From Hymenobacter terricola (GTDB taxonomy: Bacteria; Bacteroidota; Bacteroidia; Cytophagales; Hymenobacteraceae), in assembly GCF_017921975.2 (NCBI RefSeq), contig NZ_JAGEMO020000001.1, positions 372,001 through 436,000 of the forward strand: DNA of 64,000 nucleotides. Reading direction: 5' to 3'. Under the pieces are notes generated by a model that worked only from the letters and a program-made list of their open reading frames with translations, was not told the DNA's origin and did no database searches. The position numbers and the translations under genes were made by a program. This document shows positions 9,135 to 16,195 of the stretch, piece after piece (the first letter of the stretch is position 1; every line of letters begins with the position of its first letter).

Positions 9135-9437
9135 CTACTCCACTACTTCGAGCACGGTGCGGAACGACACGTACTTGCCCGCAAAATGGCTTTCCATATC
9201 GGCGCGCAATGCGGGGGCGCACAGGGTTTGATATTCCTCCAGCTGCTCCAGGCTGAGGCAATAGTATTGCGCGGCGTACGTGATGCCGTCGTCTTCTTCG
9301 TTGAGGAGGCGGCAAAGCTGGCTTTTGATGAAAAAGCCGGTTTCCATAACCTCGGGCATGTGAGTGGAGCGCATGTAATCGAGCCACTCGTCGGCCGCGG
9401 TGGGCTCGATGCTGCTGGTGACGTTGTAGAGAATCAT
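9135..9437 (-). CDS. DUF4286 family protein
   Basis: A 100-residue protein starting MILYNVTSSIEP, the typical beginning of DUF4286, a small ferredoxin-like-fold family common in Bacteroidota. Further landmarks are WLDYMRSTHMPEVMETGFF and YAAQYYCLSLEQLEEYQ. The ATG at 9435-9437 was preferred over one 51 bp upstream because the extra residues (QQPTTNNQQPTTN) simply translate a non-coding repeat. The function is unknown. Confidence 0.85.
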   Translation of the reverse strand: MILYNVTSSIEPTAADEWLDYMRSTHMPEVMETGFFIKSQLCRLLNEEDDGITYAAQYYCLSLEQLEEYQTLCAPALRADMESHFAGKYVSFRTVLEVVE

Positions 9438-9440
9438 GGA

Positions 9441-9540
9441 GTTGGTTGTCGGTTGTTGGTTATTCGTGGTTGGCTGCTGGTCGAACAAATCAGTTTTAAG
9501 AAACGCCTAACAACTGACAATGAACAACCGACAACTACCC
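9441..9540. repeat. Intergenic GTTGTCGGTTGTT-type inverted repeat
   Basis: The word GTTGTCGGTTGTT (from about 9445) recurs inverted as AACAACCGACAAC near 9525-9537. It is embedded in a run of related words such as AACAACTGACAATG. Similar short-word runs occur at 40276-40356 and 49488-49506. There is no coding potential beyond a translated repeat. Confidence 0.5.
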
Positions 9541-9545
9541 CTGCC

Positions 9546-9992
9546 TCAGACGCGCATCGTGTCGAACTGGAAATTGGTGATACGGGCCTGAATGTCTTTG
9601 GGTGAAAGTTTTTCCTGCGCGGCGGCCTGGGCCAGGGCGGGCAGCTCGGTGTCGCCGGCCAGGCGCAGGCTTAATATTTGGCTGAGAGTCAGCTGCTGCT
9701 CAAGGGCCGCAAAGCGTTGGCCGCTGACCTCAAAATACCGCTGGCGCACTTCGAGCCGGCAGATGCGGTCCTGCAATTGCAGGGCGTAGTGCTGGCGCAG
9801 CATCATGAGCACGCCCAGGCCGATAACAGCCAGGGCCGCCAAGCTAAACCAGAGCCGGGCGATTTGGTCGTCGTCGCCGGCTACTTTGGTGTAGCGCAGT
9901 ATGGCGTAGCCGGCCATGAGCAGGGCCAGCGGCAGCAGCACAAAATGGTGCCACGGATAATACTGAGTGGTGTTTTTGGTGGGCGTAGCCAT
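9546..9992 (-). CDS. DUF6526-like membrane protein
   Basis: A 148-residue protein with two N-terminal membrane helices (around 18-36, FVLLPLALLMAGYAI, and 48-64, LWFSLAALAVIGLGVLMML). A ~80-residue cytoplasmic domain follows, with LQDRICRLEVRQRYFEVSG. This layout and the DRICRLE..Q...L motif fit DUF6526 by memory. No function is known. It is monocistronic by appearance. Confidence 0.7.
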   Translation of the reverse strand: MATPTKNTTQYYPWHHFVLLPLALLMAGYAILRYTKVAGDDDQIARLWFSLAALAVIGLGVLMMLRQHYALQLQDRICRLEVRQRYFEVSGQRFAALEQQLTLSQILSLRLAGDTELPALAQAAAQEKLSPKDIQARITNFQFDTMRV

Positions 9993-10048
9993 GGGGCAAG
10001 GGACGGTTGGAAGCGTGAAAGTAGGGCCGGAGGCTGGAAAGCGGACAA

Positions 10049-10079
10049 TAAAAAACTCCGACCAAAGCCGGAGTTTTTG
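10049..10079 (-). terminator. Intrinsic terminator of the KQE-rich protein gene
   Basis: Arms AAAAACTCCG (10051-10060) and CGGAGTTTTT (10069-10078) form a perfect 10-bp stem with an 8-nt loop. In the minus direction it ends in a T-run, 22 bp after the stop at 10101. Confidence 0.75.
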
Positions 10080-10100
10080 AAAACGTAGCGGCAGGGCCGG

Positions 10101-10499
10101 CTACTTCATTTCCTTGGCGCGCTTCTTTTCGGCTTTGGCCTGGTCGCGGGCCATCTTTTCCTGCTTTTTGGCTTCATTGGCCTGGTCGCGCTGCTGTTTG
10201 AGCTGGCTTTTTTGCACCTTTTCCTGGTCGCGCTGCTCGCGCATCTGCTTTTTTAGGTCGCTTTTCTGATTAGCGGTTTCCTTGAGCTGGTTTTTGCTGT
10301 CGCGCACAGCCTGGTCGCTGGCGTTGGTTTGCTGCTTCTGCGACTCGTAAGCGGCTTTGGCGTCGGCGGCACGCTGCTGCTGCTGCTCCGGCGTGAGCGG
10401 TGTGGCCGTAGCCGGGTCGGTAGCGGGAGGCGTGGTTTGGGCTTGGGCGGATAGGGCTGAAGCCACGATAATGGCGAGTAAGCCGAAGAATTTTTTCAT
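10101..10499 (-). CDS. Secreted, highly charged coiled-coil protein
   Basis: A 132-residue hypothetical protein. A Sec signal peptide (MKKFFGLLAIIVASALSAQA) and a Thr/Pro-rich linker precede ~85 residues made almost only of K, Q, E, R, D and A (for example REQRDQEKVQKSQLKQQRDQ, then AKAEKKRAKEMK). This predicts one long periplasmic coiled coil or disordered helix. No enzymatic motif is seen. The start has a suitable signal peptide directly after it. The function is unknown; a periplasmic chaperone-like or structural role is possible but unsupported. Confidence 0.75.
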   Translation of the reverse strand: MKKFFGLLAIIVASALSAQAQTTPPATDPATATPLTPEQQQQRAADAKAAYESQKQQTNASDQAVRDSKNQLKETANQKSDLKKQMREQRDQEKVQKSQLKQQRDQANEAKKQEKMARDQAKAEKKRAKEMK

Positions 10500-10604
10500 G
10501 GGAGTGGGTTGAAAAGCCCGTTGGGTTTGGGCTGTTTACGTTGGGCCTGGGGCAGGGTTTTCAGAACCAATGCTTTTGCTGCGAAACAAACTGCGCCGTC
10601 CAGC

Positions 10605-11846
10605 TTATTCTTCCACGTAATCAAGGTCTTTGCCGTAGCTCTCGGGCAGGGTGCTCACCGCCCAGAAGGCCACCAGCAGCGACACCCCACCCAGCACCGC
10701 CGCGCCCGGAATGATGCCGCCCAACGCCCCGCTGAGGTACTTGAAGGCGGGCACCAGGCCCACCACCGCGCCCCGCGCAAAGTTGGGGGCCGTAGTGGCC
10801 ACGGTAGCCCGCAGGTTGGTGCCGAACTGCTCGGCCGCCACCGTCACAAACAGCGCCCAGAACCCCACCGACACGCCCAGCACGAAGCACACGGCGTAGA
10901 ACGTGTCCGGCGAAGCCCCCTTGATGGCAAATAAATACACGGCCACCAATGCGGTGCAGAACACCAGAAATACTTGTAACGCCTTGTTGCGCGAGTGCCA
11001 GAGCTGGCTGAGTGCCCCGCTGAAAAAGTCGCCGAACACCAACCCGAAGTAGCACCAGAACACCGCCAGCCCGCCCGTAACCTCGCCCGTGAGGCCCAGT
11101 GCCCGCCCAAACTCGGGCGCCAGCGTCACCAGAATGCCCACCACGAACCACAGCGGCACCCCAATCAGCAAAATGCGCAGGTACTTGCCCAGCCGCACCG
11201 GGTTGGTGAACAGGCTGAAGAAGTTGCCGCGCGCAACCTCGGCCCGGGCCTGCACCTGGCGGAACATGCCCGACTCGAACACGCTCACCCGCAGCACCAG
11301 CAGCGCCAGTCCCAGCCCGCCGCCCACGAAATAGGCGTTGCGCCAGCCAAAGCGGTGGCCCACCCAGTAGCCCAGCAGCGCGCCGCTCACGCCCACGGTG
11401 GCCACTATCATGGTGCCGTAGCCGCGCTTTTCCTTGGGCAGGCCCTCGCTCACGAGGGTGATGCCCGCGCCCAGCTCGCCGGCCAGCCCGATGCCCGCAA
11501 TGAGCCGCAGCCACGCGTATTGGTCGATGCTGGTGACGAAGCCGTTGGCAATATTGGCCAGCGAATACAGCAGAATGGAGCCAAACAGTACCGACAGCCG
11601 GCCCCGCTTATCGCCCAATATGCCCCACAGAATACCGCCAAGCAGCATGCCGCCCATCTGCATGTTGATGAGGAACAGGCCCTGGTTGGTGATTTCCTGG
11701 GCGGCCGTGACGCCCAGGCTTTTGAGGCTGTCGACGCGCACGATGCTGAACAGAATCAGGTCGTAGATGTCGACGAAATAGCCCAGCGCGGCCACGATGA
11801 CGGCGGCGGTGAAAACGGTGCTTTTGGCAGGGTGGGAGAGTTGCAT
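10605..11846 (-). CDS. MFS transporter (sugar/metabolite:H+ symporter-like)
   Basis: A 413-residue major facilitator with ~12 transmembrane helices. The loop 2-3 signature reads GDKRGRLSVLFGSILLYSL, and the TM4-5 region reads RLIAGIGLAGELGAGITLVSE, typical of the metabolite/H+ symporter (ProP/ShiA-like) subgroup. The substrate is unknown. The start ATG (11844-11846) is three nt downstream of a TACATTTC box (minus strand, 11850-11857). That box resembles the leaderless promoters in this window and argues against the in-frame GTG/ATG upstream. Confidence 0.88.
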   Translation of the reverse strand: MQLSHPAKSTVFTAAVIVAALGYFVDIYDLILFSIVRVDSLKSLGVTAAQEITNQGLFLINMQMGGMLLGGILWGILGDKRGRLSVLFGSILLYSLANIANGFVTSIDQYAWLRLIAGIGLAGELGAGITLVSEGLPKEKRGYGTMIVATVGVSGALLGYWVGHRFGWRNAYFVGGGLGLALLVLRVSVFESGMFRQVQARAEVARGNFFSLFTNPVRLGKYLRILLIGVPLWFVVGILVTLAPEFGRALGLTGEVTGGLAVFWCYFGLVFGDFFSGALSQLWHSRNKALQVFLVFCTALVAVYLFAIKGASPDTFYAVCFVLGVSVGFWALFVTVAAEQFGTNLRATVATTAPNFARGAVVGLVPAFKYLSGALGGIIPGAAVLGGVSLLVAFWAVSTLPESYGKDLDYVEE

Positions 11847-11892
11847 GGCGAAATGTAGCACCAACTTTCGTCAGTGCCATACCTCGCCCCGG

Positions 11893-12864
11893 CTAGTGGC
11901 TGGCGGTGGCCAGCTCGGGGGCTGGCACGCTGTCGTGGCAGCCGCTGTGGCAGCCGCCGGGCATGTGCCCGTCCTCCACCTGCACGGTGCTGTGGTGGAT
12001 GTGAAACTCCGTTTCCAGGCCCTTGACGAGCGCGGAGAGCCAGGCGGCATCGGCGCCGCCGGGCCGCACGAGGTGGGCGGTGAGGGCGGTGTCGTGGTCG
12101 CCGCTGCTCAGGCTCCAGATGTGCAGGTCGTGCACGCTGGTCACGTCCGGCTGCTTCAATAAAAAGGCCTGCACGGCGGCCAGGTCAATGCCGTTGGGCA
12201 CGGCCTGCAGGCCCAGGCGCACGGTGTCGCGCAGCAGCGCCCAGGAGCTCACGGCAATCATGACCAGGATGCCCAAGCTGATGATGGGGTCGAGCCAGGT
12301 CCAGCCGGTCCACATCACCAGGCCGCCGCCCAGCACCACACCCACGCTCACCAGCGCATCGGTGAGCATGTGGAGGTAGGCCCCGCGCACATTCACGTCG
12401 GACTTCTGCCCGGCGCGAAACAGGTAGGCGGTGATGCCATTGACGGCAATGCCGATGCCGGCCAGTATCATCACCGACCAGCCGTTGACCGGGGCCGGGT
12501 GGCGCAGATGGTCGATGGTTTCCCAGAGAATAAAGCCCAGCGCGGCGTAGAGCAAGGCCGCGTTCAGCAGCGCCGCCTGAATGGTAGCGCCCTTGTAGCC
12601 ATAGGTATAGCGCGCCGTGGAGCGCCGCCCGGCCAGCCAGGCCGCGCCCCAGGCCAGGCCCAGGCTGAGCACGTCGCTCAGGTTGTGGCCGGCATCGGCA
12701 AGTAGCGCGGCGGAGTGCGCGGCCAGTCCCCCAATGGTTTCGGCGATGACGAAGGCCAGGTTGAGGCCGATGCCAACGGCAAAGGCCATGCTGAACGCGC
12801 CGCCGGGCGGCGGGGCGGCGTGAACGTGGCCGGCGTGGGAGTGGTCGTGGTGGTCGTGGGGCAT
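11893..12864 (-). CDS. Cation diffusion facilitator (Zn2+/Co2+/Cd2+ efflux)
   Basis: A 323-residue CDF-family exporter. A His-rich N-terminus (HDHHDHSHAGHVH) precedes six membrane helices. The transport-site HxxxD motifs are H60/D64 (DAGHNLSDVL) in helix 2 and H165/D169 (HMLTDALVSVG) in helix 5. A cytoplasmic C-terminal dimerisation domain contains VTSVHDLHIWSLSSG. The C-terminal tail carries additional His/Cys (GCHSGCHDS), suggesting extra metal binding. It should export Zn2+ or a related divalent ion using proton antiport. It lies 40 bp downstream of the delta-60 gene and 46 bp upstream of the MFS gene, all leftward. Confidence 0.93.
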   Translation of the reverse strand: MPHDHHDHSHAGHVHAAPPPGGAFSMAFAVGIGLNLAFVIAETIGGLAAHSAALLADAGHNLSDVLSLGLAWGAAWLAGRRSTARYTYGYKGATIQAALLNAALLYAALGFILWETIDHLRHPAPVNGWSVMILAGIGIAVNGITAYLFRAGQKSDVNVRGAYLHMLTDALVSVGVVLGGGLVMWTGWTWLDPIISLGILVMIAVSSWALLRDTVRLGLQAVPNGIDLAAVQAFLLKQPDVTSVHDLHIWSLSSGDHDTALTAHLVRPGGADAAWLSALVKGLETEFHIHHSTVQVEDGHMPGGCHSGCHDSVPAPELATASH

Positions 12865-12903
12865 ACTGTCCTAAACGCTTAAAGGAATACAGAGTTCGAA
12901 TGG

Positions 12904-14361
12904 CTACTGTATCACTATGCGCCGGCTCACCGAGCCCGTGGCGTATGCTACGCGCAGGAGGTAAATGCCGGGACTCAGGTGAGCCGTTGGCAAGGTGGTT
13001 TCGGCGGCTGGAGCCTGCCGCATGAACACGGGGCGGCCGAGCATGTCGAGTAACGCCAGGGTTTGGGGGGTGGCCGCCGCATCGAGCTGGACGTGGAGCT
13101 GGTCGTGGGCGGGGGTGGGGTAAATGGTGAGCTCAGCCGCTGCTCGCGGCGTGGCCACGGCCAACGCACCCGGTGCCAGCACCCGGGCCAGGCCGTAGCG
13201 GCGCTGCCCGGCAATGCGCACAAATGAGCCACCCACCAGCACGTTGCCATTCGGCTGCGGCACAATGGCAAACACGTCGCCATCAGTGCCCGCAATAACG
13301 GCGGGGTTGAAATAGGTGTTGTCGAAAGCGCCGGTGGGTAGGAGCCGCCGCAGCCCGCCCGTCGAAACCGCGCCCCCAATCACCACGTTGCCGGTTGGCT
13401 CCACGGCCACGGCGTTGAGTTGCGTAGCGGGCATCACGTTGGGCAAGGGGGAGGTGAATGTGGCATCCAGGGTGCCATCGGCGAGGAACCGCGCCACGCT
13501 GGCCCGGGTCTGGCTGCCGACGCTGATGAAGGCCCCGGCCAGTACAAAGCCAGTGGGTGTACTGGCCATTGAGAGGCCCGCGCCAGCTACCGTCTGGTTG
13601 GCCGGCACGAGGTTGAAGGTGGGGTCGAGGCTGCCGTTGGGTAGCAGACGGCGCACCAGCTCCAGGCCAAAAGGGCTGGAGTACGTATTGCCGGCCACCA
13701 GCAGCGCCCCCGAAGCTTGCAGCAGCAGCGCATTCACCTGGCCCGAATACGGCATGGCGGGCACGAAGCTCGCGTCGGGCAGGCCGTTGGGCAGCACCCG
13801 GATTACGTGCGGAACGATAGCGCCATTGGCCCCCGCCGCCCCGAAATAGCCACCCAGGATGATATTGCCGTCGGGCTGCACCACCACGGCTCGCACGCTG
13901 GGTACCAGGGAACTACTGGCGGCGCGCAGGTTGGGAATGAAGCTTGGGTCGAGCGCGCCGCTGGGTAGTAGCCGGGCGGCGCCGGCGCGCGGCAGCCCGT
14001 TCACAGCACCGAAATTGCCTACCACCACCACGCGCCCCTGGGCATCGCCGACCAAAGCCAGCACCGGGCCGCCCGTGAATGCCGGGGCGGTGAACGTGGT
14101 ATCTACGCGCCCATCGGGCCAGAGGCGGGCAATGTTGGTGGTGGGCCAGTTATTCAACACTGCAAAGTCGCCGGCCACCAGAATGCGCCCATCAGGCTGC
14201 TGATATAACGCCCGCACCGTGCCCGGCTGCAGGGTGGCCGTGTACGCCACGGTGGGCTGAAAGGCCGGGTCCAGCGTCTGCGCGTGCAGCGGCTTGAGCC
14301 CGGCCAGCAGAACCCCCCAAAACAGCAGCGTACGGGACTGAAAAAAAGTAGAAAACGGCAT
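12904..14361 (-). CDS. Secreted delta-60 repeat protein with T9SS sorting domain
   Basis: A 485-residue secreted protein. The start at 14359-14361 gives a signal peptide ending near LKPLHAQ. Residues ~25-400 carry delta-60 repeats of ~50-60 residues with the motif 'LDPTF ... V-A-VVQPDGNIILGGYF ... GxxRLLPNGxxD', a beta-propeller-like repeat common in Bacteroidota surface proteins. The last ~75 residues (LTIYPTPAHDQLHVQL ... LSPGIYLLRV ... RRIVIQ) form a T9SS sorting domain. Function is probably extracellular binding. The ATG 57 bp further upstream was rejected because it would bury the signal peptide. Confidence 0.88.
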   Translation of the reverse strand: MPFSTFFQSRTLLFWGVLLAGLKPLHAQTLDPAFQPTVAYTATLQPGTVRALYQQPDGRILVAGDFAVLNNWPTTNIARLWPDGRVDTTFTAPAFTGGPVLALVGDAQGRVVVVGNFGAVNGLPRAGAARLLPSGALDPSFIPNLRAASSSLVPSVRAVVVQPDGNIILGGYFGAAGANGAIVPHVIRVLPNGLPDASFVPAMPYSGQVNALLLQASGALLVAGNTYSSPFGLELVRRLLPNGSLDPTFNLVPANQTVAGAGLSMASTPTGFVLAGAFISVGSQTRASVARFLADGTLDATFTSPLPNVMPATQLNAVAVEPTGNVVIGGAVSTGGLRRLLPTGAFDNTYFNPAVIAGTDGDVFAIVPQPNGNVLVGGSFVRIAGQRRYGLARVLAPGALAVATPRAAAELTIYPTPAHDQLHVQLDAAATPQTLALLDMLGRPVFMRQAPAAETTLPTAHLSPGIYLLRVAYATGSVSRRIVIQ

Positions 14362-14435
14362 GGCAGTGGGGCAAAGACTGGAAGGAGGCCTAAAGATAAG
14401 CCATCGTCTTAGTGCCATCCGGCAACGTTGGGAGC

Positions 14436-15134
14436 CTACACCGGCTTCCGCTCCAGCACCTCGTCAATCAGGCCGTAGGCTTGTGCTTCGTCAGCCCGCA
14501 TCCAGTAGTCGCGGTCCGAGTCGTCGTGGATTTGCTGGTAGGTTTTGCCGGTGCGCTCGGCGTAGATGCCGTAGAGCTCCTGGCGCAGCTTCACCACCTC
14601 GCGGGCCGTGATTTCGATGTCGGCCGACGGGCCCTGCACCCCGCCGCTGGGTTGGTGAATCATGACGCGGGCGTGGGGCAGGGCCGAGCGTTTGCCCAGG
14701 GCGCCGCCGCACAGCAGAAAGGCTCCCATGCTGGCCGCCAGCCCGGTGCAGATAGTGGCCACGTCGGGCTGCACGTATTGCATGGTGTCGTACATCCCAA
14801 AGCCGGCATACACCGAGCCGCCCGGCGAGTTGATGTAGAGCAGGATGTCTTTGCGGGCATCGGCCGACTCCAGAAACAGCAGCTGGGCGTTGATGATGTT
14901 GGCAATGTTGTCGTCGACGGCCTGGCCCAGGAAGATGATGCGGTCCATAATGAGCCGCGAAAACACGTCGATTTCCCGGAAATTCTGTGGCCTTTCTTCA
15001 ATGACGGAGCGGGTCATGTTATTGATGTACGGCCGGGCCTGGCCTTCGACATGGCTTATATACTGGTCGACGCCCAGGCCGTTGAGGCCCCGGCCGTGCA
15101 CGGCGAATTTTCGGAATTCGGTTTGGTTGAGCAT
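14436..15134 (-). CDS. clpP: ATP-dependent Clp protease proteolytic subunit ClpP
   Basis: A 232-residue serine peptidase, the barrel component of the Clp protease, working with ClpX or ClpC ATPases (not in this window). With the chosen start ([10 protein letters not shown]) the catalytic triad is Ser135 ([11 protein letters not shown]), His160 ([11 protein letters not shown]) and Asp209 (SDRDYWM). The 25- and 49-residue spacings match E. coli Clp[13 protein letters not shown] forms the oxyanion/strand region. Two earlier in-frame ATGs would add up to 18 residues. The shorter start matches the usual Bacteroidota N-terminus. It appears to be monocistronic. Confidence 0.95.
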   Translation of the reverse strand: MLNQTEFRKFAVHGRGLNGLGVDQYISHVEGQARPYINNMTRSVIEERPQNFREIDVFSRLIMDRIIFLGQAVDDNIANIINAQLLFLESADARKDILLYINSPGGSVYAGFGMYDTMQYVQPDVATICTGLAASMGAFLLCGGALGKRSALPHARVMIHQPSGGVQGPSADIEITAREVVKLRQELYGIYAERTGKTYQQIHDDSDRDYWMRADEAQAYGLIDEVLERKPV

Positions 15135-15236
15135 GGGGAAAATAGGGGTGGAAAAGGGCATGACGGGCCGGCCGTGCTCGAAAAGCATGGAGCGGAAAGC
15201 CCGTGATGCGGGGTGAAAAAAGTCGTTAGGGCGTCG

Positions 15237-15491
15237 CTACCCCGGCCAGAGGCGGCGTAGCCAGGCAAACCGTCCCTCGTACAGCCGCGCGTGAATCAGC
15301 CGCAGCTCGTGCCGCAGCTGCTGGCGGCCGGCCAGGCGCAGGCCGTGGTAGAGCCGCTGCTGCGCCAGGGTATCAGCAGCCAGCTCGCCGTCCAGCAGCT
15401 GGCGCAGGCGCCAGCTGCTGGACGGGAGGGCGGCGGGGCCCTGGAGCAGCTGTTGCTCAATCAGGTGCAGGCGTTCTAGTTCGGGGCGCAT
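15237..15491 (-). CDS. Small hypothetical protein, partner of the ECF sigma gene
   Basis: An 84-residue Leu/Arg/Gln-rich helical protein that begins 3 bp after the stop of the sigma factor gene, so the two are almost certainly co-transcribed. It has no membrane helix and no zinc-binding HxxxCxxC motif, so it is not a standard anti-sigma factor. The position suggests a regulatory partner, but this is inference from context only. Confidence 0.6.
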   Translation of the reverse strand: MRPELERLHLIEQQLLQGPAALPSSSWRLRQLLDGELAADTLAQQRLYHGLRLAGRQQLRHELRLIHARLYEGRFAWLRRLWPG

Positions 15492-15494
15492 GGC

Positions 15495-16085
15495 TTAGTA
15501 GTCAACGGTTTCGGATGAGAACACGGCCCGTACCGACTCCCGCAGGCGCTCCAGGCACTTGAATTTCTGCACCGTGGCCGAGCGCACGGAGCGGTAGCCG
15601 TGGGCTTCGGCAATCTGCGTCAGTGGCTGCTGGAAGTAGTAGAAGGCCAGCAGAATGCTCCGGCATTTCTCGCCCAGCCGGGCCACGTAGTCCAGCACCG
15701 CGAAAGCTGGTTCCGCAGCAGCCGAGTCTTCGGCCAGCTCGTTCAGGTCATCGGGCAAAGCCTCGTGCGGCAGGCGGGCGCGGCGGCGTTGCTCGTGGTG
15801 CCACAGGTTGCGGGCGATGCCCACCAGGTAGGTGCTGGCCGAAGAAGTGAGCACCAGCTTCTCACCCACGGCCTGCTCATAGAAAACGACGAGGGCATCG
15901 TGGAACACGTCCTGCGCATCCGGGGCCGTGCCGCCGTGGCGGCAAATGTGCCGCCGCACCGCCGGAAACGCGCGGCGATACAGCCGGGTGAGCGCCTGCT
16001 CGCGGTCGGCGAGCAGGGCTTGGCGGAGGGCGTCCGAAGGAAGAACGGACGCGGCTGGGTGCGAAGGAGTCATCGGAGCAGGCAT
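15495..16085 (-). CDS. ECF-type RNA polymerase sigma factor
   Basis: A 196-residue sigma-70 family protein. Region 2 spans ~25-90, with ALTRLYRRAFPAVRRHI, then DAQDVFHDALVVFYEQ (2.2-like) and YLVGIARNLWHHEQRRR (2.3/2.4). Region 4 spans ~125-190, with LGEKCRSILLAFYYFQQPL followed by QIAEAHGYRS and VQKFKCLERLRE, the helix-turn-helix. A Pro/Ser N-terminal tail of ~20 residues precedes region 2. The downstream 84-aa gene is 3 bp away. It probably directs a small stress or envelope regulon; no cognate promoter could be identified here. Confidence 0.9.
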   Translation of the reverse strand: MPAPMTPSHPAASVLPSDALRQALLADREQALTRLYRRAFPAVRRHICRHGGTAPDAQDVFHDALVVFYEQAVGEKLVLTSSASTYLVGIARNLWHHEQRRRARLPHEALPDDLNELAEDSAAAEPAFAVLDYVARLGEKCRSILLAFYYFQQPLTQIAEAHGYRSVRSATVQKFKCLERLRESVRAVFSSETVDY

Positions 16086-16131
16086 GTACCAATTAATCCA
16101 TTTTCGGCGGAAGTATCACCTTCACCGAGTG

Positions 16132-16171
16132 AAAAAAAGCCGCCCATGCCTCACAAGAAGCATGGGCGGCT
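16132..16171 (-). terminator. Intrinsic terminator of the TonB receptor gene
   Basis: The arms AGCCGCCCATGC (16138-16149) and GCATGGGCGGCT form a perfect 12-bp stem with a loop of about 9 nt. An A-run at 16132-16138 gives a U-tract for leftward transcripts. It starts 25 bp after the receptor stop. Confidence 0.8.
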
Positions 16172-16195
16172 ACGTGTCGCGGTTTATGGCGCAGA

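Noticed and set aside
9094-9387. A 97-codon frame opposite or alternative to the DUF4286 gene
   Set aside because: It is an Arg/His-rich shadow in another frame of the DUF4286 gene, which has the typical MILYNVT start.
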